DNA of 64,000 nt from an uncultured Alistipes sp. (GCA_949283205.1 CASDSD010000037.1:186001-250000); one strand, 5' to 3'. Positions 16,393 through 25,590 are shown, counted from the first letter of the stretch. Numbers and translations: made by a program. The notes: generated from the sequence alone by a model not told the origin.

Positions 16393-16420
16393 TCCTGTCT
16401 CCGATGGATGCGCAAGTGTT

Positions 16421-16438
16421 ATGAAAAAACTGAAGTAA
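16421..16438 (+). other. Five-codon leader frame overlapping the DUF6624 start
   Basis: ATG AAA AAA CTG AAG TAA encodes MKKLK. Its stop shares a base with the next ATG (TAATG), the layout used for reinitiation. Whether it is translated is unknown. Confidence 0.3.
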
Positions 16439-17133
16439 TGAAAAAAACGCTGTTGAAATCGGCTCTCGCCATAGTGATGGCTGTGATGACGGGAATGCAT
16501 GTCGATGCGCAGGCGCCGCATCGCGATGTAGACTCGCTGTTGCGTGCGGTGCGCGAGCGTGACCAGAAACTGCGCCTTGACCTGATGGACTACTATGCGA
16601 GAGGTATGGTAGACAGTGTGCTGTGGTGCTCGGAGGAGATGGAACGCGCGGATGCCGAAAACCAACGCACCGTATTCGGCATACTCGATGCCGGGGGATG
16701 GCCGGAAGGTCTCTCCCATGAGGCCAGCTCGGCCATATTCCTTGTTATAGACCATGCCGATGTCGGGGCACAGAAACGCTATTACCGCCATGTGGTCAGG
16801 GCGGCGCGGCGTGGAGACGTGGAACGCAGTTCGCCGGTTACGCTGCGCGACCGTATCCTTATGCATGAGGGCAAACGACAGATATACGGTACGCAGACCG
16901 TATCTTTCGCCCGGGGCGACAGTACCGCGTGCTATGTGTGGCCCGTGGTGCGGCCGCGGAGCCTGGACCGCCGCCGCAGCCGTGTGAATCTGCCGGCAAT
17001 GGCCGAATATGTCGGGATGGTAGGCGAGGGGTTCGGCTTCGATGTGGTGTGGGACCGCTCCCTGAGTGTCGGGGATCTTGACCGCATGCGGAAGGACGGC
17101 GGCGCTGCGGCGGAGTCAGAGTCGGAAGATTAG
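16438..17133 (+). CDS. Exported DUF6624-family protein
   Basis: A 231-residue protein with a signal peptide (MKKTLLKSALAIVMAVMTGM, cleavage likely after VDA). The mature part carries the DUF6624 pattern: RERDQKLR, an Asn-containing helix (DAENQRTVFGILDAGGWPE), a central FLVIDHAD, and DRILMHEGKRQIYGTQ. The family is frequent in Bacteroidota and has no known function. A C-terminal extension rich in Asp and Glu follows. It stands alone between the rha operon and glyA. The start at 16438 is chosen because it begins the signal peptide. Confidence 0.75.
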   Translation: MKKTLLKSALAIVMAVMTGMHVDAQAPHRDVDSLLRAVRERDQKLRLDLMDYYARGMVDSVLWCSEEMERADAENQRTVFGILDAGGWPEGLSHEASSAIFLVIDHADVGAQKRYYRHVVRAARRGDVERSSPVTLRDRILMHEGKRQIYGTQTVSFARGDSTACYVWPVVRPRSLDRRRSRVNLPAMAEYVGMVGEGFGFDVVWDRSLSVGDLDRMRKDGGAAAESESED

Positions 17134-17304
17134 AGGGCGGAAAGTCATACGGCATCCGTATGTTTCGAGAACGCAGATTGCTCCGGCGTGCGGAAAAGTA
17201 TCCGAAAACAAGACATCCGTTTGGCTCTTCGCTCACCTTTTCCTGCCTTTTGACATGATGGGGTGCGGTTCGGAATAAAAAATATCTGAAACAAGTTTCA
17301 ATAT

Positions 17305-17335
17305 TTTGTTCTCCCCACACCTTTTCATATCTTTG
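17305..17335 (+). promoter_or_regulatory. glyA promoter
   Basis: TTTG (17305-17308), a 19-base spacer and TATCTTTG (17328-17335) form a textbook Bacteroidota promoter. The leader is about 75 bases. The 17134-17304 stretch holds no recognisable gene. Confidence 0.8.
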
Positions 17336-17414
17336 TGGCGCAAGCGGTGACGCATGGGCGGCATCGCGGCAGGAGAGTAAGAATATAGTTACTATAAACA
17401 TTTATATACCCAAC

Positions 17415-18695
17415 ATGAAACAGGATACTCAGATTTTCGACCTGATCGCCGAGGAGCGTGCCCGTCAGATGCGCGGCATAGAGCTTATCGCATCGGAGAA
17501 CTTCGTCAGCGACGAAGTTATGGCAGCAATGGGATCGGTACTCACCAACAAGTACGCCGAGGGATATCCCGCAGCACGCTATTACGGCGGTTGCGAAGTG
17601 GTGGACAAGGTGGAGCGTCTGGCCATCGAACGCGTGTGCGAACTCTACGGCGCCGAGTATGCCAACGTACAGCCCCACTCGGGAGCCCAGGCCAACATGG
17701 CCGTATTCTTTGCCGTGATGCAGCCCGGCGACACCTTCATGGGTCTCGACCTGGCGCACGGAGGACACCTTTCGCACGGTTCGCCGGTGAACATGTCGGG
17801 TAAGTATTTCAAGGCCGTAGGCTATCAGCTTGACGAGGCTACGGGTCAGATCGATTACGATGCCATGGAGCGCAAGGCTCTGGAGTGCCGTCCCAAGCTC
17901 ATCGTTGGCGGAGCGTCGGCCTACTCGCGCGAGTGGGACTACAAGCGCATGCGCGAGATCGCCGACAAGGTAGGGGCGCTGCTGATGGTGGACATGGCAC
18001 ACACGGCGGGACTCATCGCTGCCGGCCTGCTCGACAACCCCGTGAAGTATGCCCACATCGTCACCTCGACCACGCACAAGACGCTGCGCGGCCCGCGCGG
18101 CGGCCTGATCCTTATGGGACATGACTTCGACAACCCGTGGGGTCAGACCACTCCGAAGGGTGTCGTGAAGAAGATGTCGCAGATAATCAACTCGGCCGTA
18201 TTCCCCGGAATCCAGGGCGGCCCGCTGGAGCATGTCATCGCCGCCAAGGCCGTAGCCTTCGGCGAGGCTCTGCAGCCCGAGTACAAGGAGTATCAGATGC
18301 AGGTGCAGAAGAATGCCCGCGCCATGGCGGAGGCTTTCGTCGAGCGCGGCTACAAGATCGTCTCGGGCGGTACGGACAACCACCTCATGCTGGTCGACCT
18401 GCGTACGAAGTTCCCCGAGTTGACGGGCAAGCTGGCCGAGCGCTGCCTCGTTGCGGCCGACATCACCACCAACAAGAACATGGTGCCGTTCGATTCACGT
18501 TCGCCCTTCCTCACGTCGGGCCTGCGTTTCGGCACCCCTGCAATCACCACGCGCGGCCTGAAGGAGGAGAAGATGGCTTATATCGTCGAACTGATCGACC
18601 GCATATTGCAGGATCCCGAAAATGAGGAAAACATCGCCGCCGTCCGCAAGGATGTGAATGCCTTGATGAGCGGATACCCGCTCTTCGCATGGTAA
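17415..18695 (+). CDS. glyA: Serine hydroxymethyltransferase
   Basis: A 426-residue PLP enzyme of the usual length. The PLP-binding lysine is in [14 protein letters not shown], and substrate and folate regions [35 protein letters not shown] and [20 protein letters not shown] segments are present. It interconverts serine and glycine while loading tetrahydrofolate with a one-carbon unit, in the cytosol. It has its own strong promoter and terminator, so it is a single-gene unit. Confidence 0.97.
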   Translation: MKQDTQIFDLIAEERARQMRGIELIASENFVSDEVMAAMGSVLTNKYAEGYPAARYYGGCEVVDKVERLAIERVCELYGAEYANVQPHSGAQANMAVFFAVMQPGDTFMGLDLAHGGHLSHGSPVNMSGKYFKAVGYQLDEATGQIDYDAMERKALECRPKLIVGGASAYSREWDYKRMREIADKVGALLMVDMAHTAGLIAAGLLDNPVKYAHIVTSTTHKTLRGPRGGLILMGHDFDNPWGQTTPKGVVKKMSQIINSAVFPGIQGGPLEHVIAAKAVAFGEALQPEYKEYQMQVQKNARAMAEAFVERGYKIVSGGTDNHLMLVDLRTKFPELTGKLAERCLVAADITTNKNMVPFDSRSPFLTSGLRFGTPAITTRGLKEEKMAYIVELIDRILQDPENEENIAAVRKDVNALMSGYPLFAW

Positions 18696-18725
18696 TATGC
18701 ACGACGGAGAGTAACAAGCAGATGT

Positions 18726-18762
18726 CGTCCGGCAACCCAATCGGTTGCCGGACGCTTTTTTT
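18726..18762 (+). terminator. Terminator of glyA
   Basis: CGTCCGGCAACC (18726-18737) pairs with GGTTGCCGGACG (18743-18754) and is followed by C and seven T. Confidence 0.92.
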
Positions 18763-19038
18763 GCATTCGTAAGTGTCGGCTGCACTTCCCGGCGCGATAT
18801 TTGTTATGAGGGGCTGCCGCAGCGCAATGGCGCCGATAAAAAAATTATCGGGAATAGAATTTTTTTGCCCCGCATGCGTTATGTAATCGGGTCGGAAGAC
18901 GGTTTTTTAATTTTTTTGTAAAAAAAAGTGCGATGGATGAAACAAAGGCTTCCCGCTTTTCGTAATAAATTCAACGGATTCGGGAGAGAGTGCAAGAACC
19001 GTTCGGACCCAAATGTCAATAAATAAAAACTGTACGAT
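18763..19038 (+). other. AT-tract-rich leader region of rpoD
   Basis: No gene is seen. The stretch carries a small hairpin with an A-only loop (CCGATAA 18833-18839, TTATCGG 18845-18851) followed by a T-run, then several long A and T tracts around 18900-18930. These suggest promoter and leader control of the sigma factor gene, but no clean TTTG/TAnnTTTG pair could be fixed. Confidence 0.4.
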
Positions 19039-19899
19039 ATGCGTCAATTAAAGATTACCAAATCGATAACCAACCGCGAAAGCGCGTCGCTGGACAAGTA
19101 CCTTCAGGAGATCGGCAAGGAGGACCTCATCACCGTCGAGGAGGAGGTGGAACTCGCCCAGCGTATCCGCAAGGGCGATCAGGAGGCTCTGGACAAACTT
19201 ACCAAGGCCAACCTGCGTTTCGTCGTGTCGGTAGCCAAGCAGTATCAGAACCAGGGGCTCAGCCTGCCCGACCTTATCAACGAGGGCAACCTCGGCCTGA
19301 TCAAGGCGGCCGAGAAGTTCGACGAGACGCGAGGTTTCAAGTTCATATCGTATGCCGTGTGGTGGATTCGCCAGTCGATCCTGCAGGCGCTGGCCGAGCA
19401 GTCGCGTATCGTGCGTCTGCCGCTGAACCAGGTGGGATCGCTCAACAAGATAAACAAGGCTTTCGCCAGCTTCGAGCAGAAGTACGAGCGTACGCCGTCG
19501 CCCGAGGAGCTGGCCAACGAGCTGGAGCTCCCCAAGGAGAAGGTGTCGGATACGCTGCGTGTGGCCGGCCGCCATATCTCGGTCGATGCCCCCTTCGCCG
19601 ACGGCGAGGACAACAGCCTGCTCGACGTGCTGGTCAATACCGACTCGCCCAATGCCGATCGCGGCCTTATCAACGAGTCGCTGGCTACGGAGGTGAACCG
19701 TGCGCTGGAGACCCTCACGGAGCGTGAGCGCGACATAATCAAGTACTTCTTCGGCATAGGCTGCTCGGAGATGACGCTCGAGGAGATTGGCGAGAAGTTC
19801 GACCTCACGCGTGAGCGTGTGCGCCAGATCAAGGAGAAGGCTATCCGCCGCCTGCGCCACTCGTCGCGCAGCAAGCTGCTCAAATCGTATCTCGGATAA
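19039..19899 (+). CDS. rpoD: Primary RNA polymerase sigma factor (RpoD/SigA)
   Basis: A 286-residue sigma-70 protein lacking region 1.1, as is typical for the primary sigma factor of Bacteroidota. Region 1.2 ([14 protein letters not shown]), 2.1-2.4 ([30 protein letters not shown]), region 3 and region 4 with the helix-turn-helix ([24 protein letters not shown]) are all present. It directs polymerase to the TTTG/TAnnTTTG promoters seen across this window. It is monocistronic, with a terminator 56 bp after the stop. Confidence 0.96.
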   Translation: MRQLKITKSITNRESASLDKYLQEIGKEDLITVEEEVELAQRIRKGDQEALDKLTKANLRFVVSVAKQYQNQGLSLPDLINEGNLGLIKAAEKFDETRGFKFISYAVWWIRQSILQALAEQSRIVRLPLNQVGSLNKINKAFASFEQKYERTPSPEELANELELPKEKVSDTLRVAGRHISVDAPFADGEDNSLLDVLVNTDSPNADRGLINESLATEVNRALETLTERERDIIKYFFGIGCSEMTLEEIGEKFDLTRERVRQIKEKAIRRLRHSSRSKLLKSYLG

Positions 19900-19954
19900 T
19901 ATTCGGATAAAATAGGATGTGCGCGTCGTGCTACCGGCGCGCATGTCGGCTTTG

Positions 19955-19995
19955 ACACCGGCCGCCCTGCGTAAAGGACGGTCGGTGTTTCTTTT
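19955..19995 (+). terminator. Terminator of rpoD
   Basis: ACACCGGCCG (19955-19964) pairs with CGGTCGGTGT (19979-19988, one G-U), with a further short inner pairing, followed by TTCTTTT. Confidence 0.75.
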
Positions 19996-20268
19996 GATGC
20001 GGGAGGCGTTTCGGTACGCATGAGTTCTGGGAGCGACGGTTTGGGGCTTGTCCCGGCGTCCGGATTCCCATATACTTGTCTTTCGGTGGCTTTGGTTCAA
20101 CGGGGACCGTATCAATGATGTCGGTTCGGTCATTGGTTCCCGCCAACGCAATTGTCGCCAAGACAGTAGATCTGCACCTCTTCCGATGTACCCGAATTAT
20201 GCGCCTTCAGCCTACCCCCCCCCTCGATAGGACAGAATTAAGATATATATTCAAATATGCAAAATTTA
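19996..20268. other. Intergenic stretch with a hairpin and a C9 tract
   Basis: No gene is recognised on either strand. CGGGGACC (20101-20108) and CAATGA (20113-20118) face TCATTG (20130-20135) and GTTCCCG (20136-20142), giving a branched or bulged hairpin. A C9 homopolymer runs 20215-20223. Confidence 0.45.
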
Positions 20269-20302
20269 TTTGGGGGGGGGGAAATTAAATTAGTTAATTT
20301 TG
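20269..20302 (+). promoter_or_regulatory. Predicted promoter with a G10 tract in the spacer
   Basis: TTTG (20269-20272) and TAATTTTG (20295-20302) are 22 bases apart. The spacer begins with a run of guanines (20272-20281, ten G counting the last base of TTTG). The best promoters here have 18-20 base spacers, so loss of two to four G would bring this one into range. Confidence 0.55.
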
Positions 20303-20405
20303 CACCATGCCATCTTGCCCGGGACGGTCAAAGGGTTCTATCGCCCGAAGCAAGAATAAATTGAAAGGACAGAACCCGGATTTATATCTGCCTGAACTTT
20401 TTGCT

Positions 20406-22433
20406 ATGAAACATAGCTATCTTGTTGCTGCGCTGGCGCTGTGCTCTCTGGCTGCGGGATGCGGCGGGGGCGATGTGGTGTCAGATTCTGTCATGCCTGT
20501 GGCGGGCAACTGGACCGACTGCCGTACGGGCGAGTGGCGGTACGGCTTTTATGACGGTATGGCCATTGCGGATGGTGATTTCTGGAGTTACGAATCTGTT
20601 GCGGTGACGGCATCGCGCGCCGAGATTGTGTTGCATCGGGACGGCGAATCGAAACGGGTGGTATTGCTGCGGGACAATGCTGCGGACAGCCTGTGCCGTG
20701 AGCGCCGGGGGCTCTTCTCGCGGCGGCCGCTGGTGCGTTCGGCCGGTTATGTGGCGGCGATCAGCGCTGACAACCGTGCTATGGGTAACCCGTCGCTCGT
20801 GCTGGACTCGGTGACGGTGCGGGGGTATTTGCCCGGTGTGGAAGATGGGGCGAATGTGACGCTGTCGATATCGAATATAATACATAACGACAATACTTTC
20901 GGCAGTGTCATGTCAAGTGTCGATTCATGCGGGCGTTTTGAGACCCGGCTGCCCTGCGTCTGCCTGTCGGAGCTGATTGTGGAGTGTGGAAATGTGTACG
21001 GGCATATATATTGCGCGCCCGGGGATGTGGTGATGGTTACACGGGACACGGTGTCCGGCCGCACCCTCGTCATGGGGGAATATGCGCGGCTCTACAACGA
21101 GGAGGAGGCCTACCGGCGTTATGTGGAGGAGAAGAACGACTATGTGGACATAGACTATTACGATACCATTCCGCATGAAGCGTATCTCGACCGTGTGCGC
21201 AGCGAGGTGGAGGCCGGCGGCCGCCGCCGCTTGGACGGTTTCGTCGCTGCGTCGGGACCGCTCTCGCGCCGTTTTATGGAGTCGAACATGGCGTCGCAAC
21301 TGTACTCGATGATAAATTATGCGGCATATCGCAGGTTCGCCCTGCGGGGTGACGGCCGCGACCGCCTGCCTGAATGTTACGCTTCATACCTCGACAGCGT
21401 CGTTGCAGCCCTGCCGCCGCAGTTCCGTATGTTGTGGACCGATCCGGACGTTTATTTCAACACCCGTACTGGTGGAACCCGCGGCTCGAAGAGCTATTGG
21501 GTGGTTGCGGAGACGCTGCGGTATATGGACGAGCATGGGATCAGGTCTCTGTCGGAGACCGAACGCGGGTATATCGAGACGTGGAACGAGGGTATGGATG
21601 CCCTGCGCAGCGGTGCGATAACGGCCGAGACCCTGCCCGATAGCTTCAGGGCCGCGAACGACAGCCTGATGGCGCTGTGGTCGGGCGACGAGATGCAGGC
21701 CTTCGTCAAGGAGAAGGGCGAGAAGTTCATAGGGGAGATCGTGGATGTGCGTATGGCGATCCTCGACCCGTTGGAGAAGATTGCCGAGAGCGGCGTGGAC
21801 AACCGTTTCGAGGAGTTGTGTGCGGCCAACCTCTTTATGGAGGACATATATTACAGGCAGCATTCGATGGGGGAGTTGTGGTTCTCGGAGATGGAGAAGC
21901 GCATATCGGACCCGGTGCTGCGCCGCTGTATCGAGGCCGAGAACGAGAAATATCTGGCGATAGAGAATACGGGGTTCGACTGTCCTGCGAGCATAATGCC
22001 GTCGGAACCGTATGCCGCCGAGACCGATGCCGGGGAGCTTTGGAACCGGATTGCGGAGCGGTACCGGGGCAAGGTTGTGGCCATAGACTTCTGGGGTACG
22101 TGGTGCGTGCCGTGCCGCGAGGAGATGCCGGCGGTGAAGGTGTTGGCCGCGCGATATGACGGCAGGGATGTCGTATTCGTATTCTTTGCGTACATGTCGC
22201 CCGAGGAGAGTTGGCTGAACGTAATCCGCGAGCTGGGGATGACGGCGCCCAATATCGTGCATTTCAACCTTCCCGACAAGCAGATGCAGCTGCTGGTCGA
22301 CAAGTTCGGCGTGACGAGTTATCCGACGCATATCCTCGTCGACCGCGAAGGCAACGTACTGCCTGAAGACGTGCCGGGACTGTGGGTCGACGGCAAGGCC
22401 CTTCCGGAGGCTATCGACAGGCTGCTGGATTGA
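20406..22433 (+). CDS. Lipoprotein with C-terminal TlpA/thioredoxin domain
   Basis: A 675-residue protein. The start at 20406 gives a lipoprotein signal with lipobox LAAGC (Cys19). The long middle part has an early Ig-like or DUF4369-like beta-rich region (about 120-220) and a helical region (about 240-540). The last ~140 residues form a thioredoxin domain with WGTWCVPC (Cys567-Cys570) and a cis-proline in TSYPTH. Such proteins are usually anchored in the outer or inner membrane and reduce or exchange disulfides. Role here is inferred from the domain only. The gene stands alone, after the G-tract promoter. Confidence 0.85.
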   Translation: MKHSYLVAALALCSLAAGCGGGDVVSDSVMPVAGNWTDCRTGEWRYGFYDGMAIADGDFWSYESVAVTASRAEIVLHRDGESKRVVLLRDNAADSLCRERRGLFSRRPLVRSAGYVAAISADNRAMGNPSLVLDSVTVRGYLPGVEDGANVTLSISNIIHNDNTFGSVMSSVDSCGRFETRLPCVCLSELIVECGNVYGHIYCAPGDVVMVTRDTVSGRTLVMGEYARLYNEEEAYRRYVEEKNDYVDIDYYDTIPHEAYLDRVRSEVEAGGRRRLDGFVAASGPLSRRFMESNMASQLYSMINYAAYRRFALRGDGRDRLPECYASYLDSVVAALPPQFRMLWTDPDVYFNTRTGGTRGSKSYWVVAETLRYMDEHGIRSLSETERGYIETWNEGMDALRSGAITAETLPDSFRAANDSLMALWSGDEMQAFVKEKGEKFIGEIVDVRMAILDPLEKIAESGVDNRFEELCAANLFMEDIYYRQHSMGELWFSEMEKRISDPVLRRCIEAENEKYLAIENTGFDCPASIMPSEPYAAETDAGELWNRIAERYRGKVVAIDFWGTWCVPCREEMPAVKVLAARYDGRDVVFVFFAYMSPEESWLNVIRELGMTAPNIVHFNLPDKQMQLLVDKFGVTSYPTHILVDREGNVLPEDVPGLWVDGKALPEAIDRLLD

Positions 22434-22456
22434 GAGCCGTTTGATGTGGTATGGCA

Positions 22457-22489
22457 AAGCGGGCCTCCCAACCGATGGGCGGCTCGCTT
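22457..22489. terminator. Hairpin between the thioredoxin lipoprotein gene and ung
   Basis: AAGCGGGCCTCCCA (22457-22470) pairs with TGGGCGGCTCGCTT (22476-22489) with one mismatch and one G-U. It lies between convergent genes; T-runs are short on both sides. Confidence 0.6.
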
Positions 22490-22578
22490 GAGTTTGTCGG
22501 CGTATGCCGTTTATTCCAGTTGCGCGTGAAAGGTGCCGGGCCGGAAAATCATAATCGGACTCTCCTCCAGCGGAAGGC

Positions 22579-23241
22579 TTACCACACGATAGGGCTCTTG
22601 CCTATGCTCTCGAGGTAGGCGTTTGCCTGCGAGAAGTGGCGGCAGCCGAAGAATCCCCGGTAGACCGACAGCGGCGAAGGGTGCACGCTGCGCAGTATGA
22701 GGTTGCATTTCGGGTCGGCGATCTGTCCCTTACGCTGGGCGTAGTTGCCCCACAGCATGTAGACGATTCCCTGCTTGCGCTCGGCGATAAGCCTCACGAC
22801 GGCGTCGGTGAACTGTTCCCAGCCGTGTCCCGCGTGCGATGCCGCCTGGTGTGCCCGCACCGTCAGCACCGAGTTCAGCAGCAGCACGCCCTGCTCGGCC
22901 CAGCGGTCGAGGTTGCCGCTCTCGGGTACGGGCGTGCCCGTGTCGTCGCGTATCTCCTGGAATATGTTCTGCAGCGAGGGCGGAAATGCCACGCCGTCAT
23001 TGACCGAGAAGCAGAGCCCGTTTGCCTGGCCCTCGCCGTGGTAGGGGTCCTGGCCTATGATCACTACCTTGAGCCGGTCGAAGGGGCATTTGTCGAATGC
23101 GCGGAATATGTTGCGCCCGGCGGGGAATATCCTCCGCGACGCGTACTCGGCCCGCACGAAACGGGTCAGTTCCTCGAAATAGGGTTTGTCGAATTCTTCT
23201 TGCAGCAAAGCCTTCCAGTCGGCTGCGATTTTAACATCCAT
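22579..23241 (-). CDS. ung: Uracil-DNA glycosylase, family 1
   Basis: A 220-residue DNA repair enzyme that removes uracil from DNA. The catalytic water-activating Asp is in GQDPYHGEGQANG, the uracil-binding LLLNSVLTVRA follows, and the His-containing HPSPLSVYRGFFG loop is near the C-terminus, all as in family 1. The start at 23241 (MDVKIAADW) gives the usual length; in-frame codons further upstream overlap the phosphatase promoter. It is divergent from the alkaline phosphatase gene. Confidence 0.95.
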   Translation of the reverse strand: MDVKIAADWKALLQEEFDKPYFEELTRFVRAEYASRRIFPAGRNIFRAFDKCPFDRLKVVIIGQDPYHGEGQANGLCFSVNDGVAFPPSLQNIFQEIRDDTGTPVPESGNLDRWAEQGVLLLNSVLTVRAHQAASHAGHGWEQFTDAVVRLIAERKQGIVYMLWGNYAQRKGQIADPKCNLILRSVHPSPLSVYRGFFGCRHFSQANAYLESIGKSPIVW

Positions 23242-23266
23242 GAAAAGAAATCTTAAGGAGATTGTG

Positions 23267-23297
23267 TTTGTAAAAATATGAAAAAAAGGTAACTTTG
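23267..23297 (+). promoter_or_regulatory. Alkaline phosphatase gene promoter
   Basis: TTTG (23267-23270), a 19-base spacer and TAACTTTG (23290-23297). The ATG follows at 23322. No phosphate-box-like repeat is evident. Confidence 0.78.
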
Positions 23298-23321
23298 CCA
23301 ACAGATAACAATACAAACATT

Positions 23322-24443
23322 ATGAAAAGGGTCTTTATCTTGATACTGCTGCTCGTGGCGGCAGGTCAGTGCGTCGAGGCCAAGAAGCCCGCGCAGAATA
23401 GTTCCAAGGTCAAGAATATCATATATATGATCGGCGACGGCATGGGTCTCAGCCACGTCTCAATGCTGCAGATCGAGGCCGGATATGCCCCTACGGCATT
23501 CGACAGCGCGCAGAACCTCGCCCTGATCAAAACCCATTCGGCCAATAACCGTGTCACCGACTCGGCCGCGGCAGGTACCGCCCTGGCAACGGGTTACAAG
23601 ACGGACAACGGCACGCTGGGCCAGCAACCCGACGGCACGCACGTAGAGTCGATAATGGCAAAGGCCGTCCGGGATGATTATGCCACGGGACTTGTCGTGA
23701 CCTGCTACCTGCAGCATGCCACGCCTGCGGCGTTCTATGCCCACGTCAAGGGCCGCGGCGATTCGGACCAGATCTCGCGCGACTTCATGCAGAGCGGTGT
23801 GGATGTGGCCTTCGGCGGCGGCAAAAAGGTATTCGAGGAGGCATACAAGGAGAGCGGCGAGGATTACGCGGCACTCCTCAAGGACAATGGTTACGAGGTC
23901 ATATACGACGAGGCCGATATGGAGAATATCTCGTCGGGCCGTGTCGTGGGACTCTTTGCCGACGAAAACCTTCCCGAGATGAAGGACGGCCGCGGCGACT
24001 ATCTGGCACATGCTACCGAAAAGGCCCTCGAGATACTCACGAACAACGTAAAGGCCGACAAGAAGCGCGGTTTCGTGATGATGGTCGAGGGTTCGCAGAT
24101 CGACTACCGTTCGCATGCAAACGACGTGCAGGGCGTGCTGGACGAGATGCGTGACTTCGAGAAGGCCGTAAAGGTGGCCATGGACTATGCCGATACGCAC
24201 GAGGGAACGCTCGTGGTAATATGCGCCGACCATGAGACCTCGGGCATGTCGATCCCGAGCAACAAGACCGACTTCACCCTTCCCGAGAGCGGCATCAGCT
24301 ACGACTTCAGCACTTCGGGCCACACGGGAATCATGGTGCCCGTATACCTCTACGGTGCAGGTGCCGAGCAGATAAACGGCATTATGGAGAACACGGAGCT
24401 GTCGCAGAAGCTGCAGCAGCTGATCGGCGTCTCGGACAAATAG
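23322..24443 (+). CDS. Secreted alkaline phosphatase
   Basis: A 373-residue protein with a signal peptide (MKRVFILILLLVAAGQCVEA). The alkaline phosphatase core is complete: metal Asp in IGDGMGLSH, nucleophile Ser in RVTDSAAAGTALATG, MMVEGSQIDYRSHAND, ICADHETSG and the final HTG histidine. It releases phosphate from monoesters in the periplasm. It lacks the large insert of some Bacteroidota paralogues and is shorter than E. coli PhoA. Promoter and terminator indicate a single-gene unit. Confidence 0.93.
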   Translation: MKRVFILILLLVAAGQCVEAKKPAQNSSKVKNIIYMIGDGMGLSHVSMLQIEAGYAPTAFDSAQNLALIKTHSANNRVTDSAAAGTALATGYKTDNGTLGQQPDGTHVESIMAKAVRDDYATGLVVTCYLQHATPAAFYAHVKGRGDSDQISRDFMQSGVDVAFGGGKKVFEEAYKESGEDYAALLKDNGYEVIYDEADMENISSGRVVGLFADENLPEMKDGRGDYLAHATEKALEILTNNVKADKKRGFVMMVEGSQIDYRSHANDVQGVLDEMRDFEKAVKVAMDYADTHEGTLVVICADHETSGMSIPSNKTDFTLPESGISYDFSTSGHTGIMVPVYLYGAGAEQINGIMENTELSQKLQQLIGVSDK

Positions 24444-24464
24444 TACGATGACGGCGGAAAATGG

Positions 24465-24498
24465 ATACGGGCGGAGACCATTCGGTCCCCGCCCGTAT
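24465..24498. terminator. Terminator between alkaline phosphatase and cysteine synthase genes
   Basis: ATACGGGCGGAGACC (24465-24479) pairs with GGTCCCCGCCCGTAT (24484-24498), one mismatch, 4-base loop. It is placed between convergent genes. Confidence 0.75.
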
Positions 24499-24528
24499 TA
24501 TGTCGTTTCCGGCCCGAGTCGGCCCGCA

Positions 24529-25434
24529 TCAGTCGCCATACGGGTCAAACATGCTTGTGCTGAGGTATTTTTCGGCACGGTCGGGAAATACTACCACGAT
24601 GTTGCCGCTCTCGATATTCTGTGCCGTGCGTATGGCCGCTATCATGGCGGCGCCGCTGCTCATGCCGGCGAAGATGCCTTCGCGGGCGATGATCTGGCGG
24701 GCCATCTCTATGGCCTCCTCGCTCTCGATCATCTCCTGGCGGTCGATGAGCGACGGGTCGTATATCTGCGGCACGATGGCCTCCTCCATGTTTTTCAATC
24801 CCTGTATGTAGTGTCCGCGCGTGGGGTGGGCGCACACGACCTTTATGTCCGGCTTCATTGTATGCAGGAAGCGTGACAGCCCCATAAGTGTGCCCGACGT
24901 GCCCACGGCACATACCAGATAGTCGATCTCGCCCTCGGTCTGCTGCCATATCTCGATAGCCGTATTCTCGTAGTGCGTCAGGTAGTTGGCCGCGTTGGCG
25001 AACTGGTCGGGCATATAGTATTTGTCGGGATTCTCGGCCACCATGCGCCGCGCCAGGCGGATCGCTCCGTCGGTGCCGTCCTCCGCCGGCGTCAGTATCA
25101 CCTTGGCTCCGTACGAGCGGATTATCTTGCGCCGCTCGACCGACACGGCCGAACTCATTACGATCTCGACGGGGAAGCCGAGAACGATACCCGCTATGGC
25201 AAGTCCTATGCCCGTATTGCCGGACGTGGGCTCGATGATGGTCTTGCCCGGCGTCAGCTGGCCGCTTTTGAGCGCTGCCTCCACCATGCGTACGGCTATG
25301 CGGTCCTTGATGCTGCCCGTGGGGTTGAATCCCTCGAGTTTGGCATAGATGTTTACCCGCGGGTTGGGGCATAGCGAGTTGATGCGGACCATGGGTGTTG
25401 AGCCGATGGTGTAGAGTATGTTTTTCTTTACCAT
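24529..25434 (-). CDS. Cysteine synthase (O-acetylserine sulfhydrylase), CysM-like
   Basis: A 301-residue PLP enzyme. The Schiff-base lysine lies in NPTGSIKDR, the substrate loop is PTSGNTGIG, and the phosphate-binding GTSGTLMG is present. Details such as IWQQTEG and REGIFAGMSSG resemble CysM more than CysK. It makes cysteine from O-acetylserine and sulfide or thiosulfate in the cytosol. The ATG at 25434 is preferred because a -7 element lies just upstream. Confidence 0.9.
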   Translation of the reverse strand: MVKKNILYTIGSTPMVRINSLCPNPRVNIYAKLEGFNPTGSIKDRIAVRMVEAALKSGQLTPGKTIIEPTSGNTGIGLAIAGIVLGFPVEIVMSSAVSVERRKIIRSYGAKVILTPAEDGTDGAIRLARRMVAENPDKYYMPDQFANAANYLTHYENTAIEIWQQTEGEIDYLVCAVGTSGTLMGLSRFLHTMKPDIKVVCAHPTRGHYIQGLKNMEEAIVPQIYDPSLIDRQEMIESEEAIEMARQIIAREGIFAGMSSGAAMIAAIRTAQNIESGNIVVVFPDRAEKYLSTSMFDPYGD

Positions 25435-25457
25435 AGCAGTGACGGTTTTTCGATTCT

Positions 25458-25465
25458 CAAAATTA
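25458..25465 (-). promoter_or_regulatory. Predicted -7 element of the cysteine synthase gene
   Basis: The minus strand reads TAATTTTG, 23 bases before the ATG at 25434. No -33 TTTG is seen. Confidence 0.5.
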
Positions 25466-25590
25466 TTAAAAATTTTTAACTTCACCTCGTCGCCGGCCCT
25501 TCATTTCTCCGGTGGCATGAATTTATATGCATATTTGCATATTGTTGCCGTATGCTGCGTACGGGTGCGACGTGTGGTTGTCGAAACAGA

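Noticed and set aside
16158..16415. An 85-codon frame on the minus strand before rhaB
   Set aside because: It covers the rhaB promoter, the palindrome and the AT-rich dyad, and its product has no recognisable pattern.
17336..17414. Glycine riboswitch before glyA
   Set aside because: The leader is about 75 bases and lacks the paired helices and conserved core of a glycine aptamer.
20178..20189. Short match to sequencing adapter (CTCTTCCGAT)
   Set aside because: The match stops after ten bases and the flanks do not continue the adapter. Together with the C9 and G10 tracts it deserves a check of the assembly, but it is not evidence of contamination.
20215..20281. Invertible promoter flanked by C9 and G10
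   Set aside because: The only inverted repeat is the homopolymer itself. No longer flanking arms and no recombinase gene are near, unlike known invertible promoters in this phylum.
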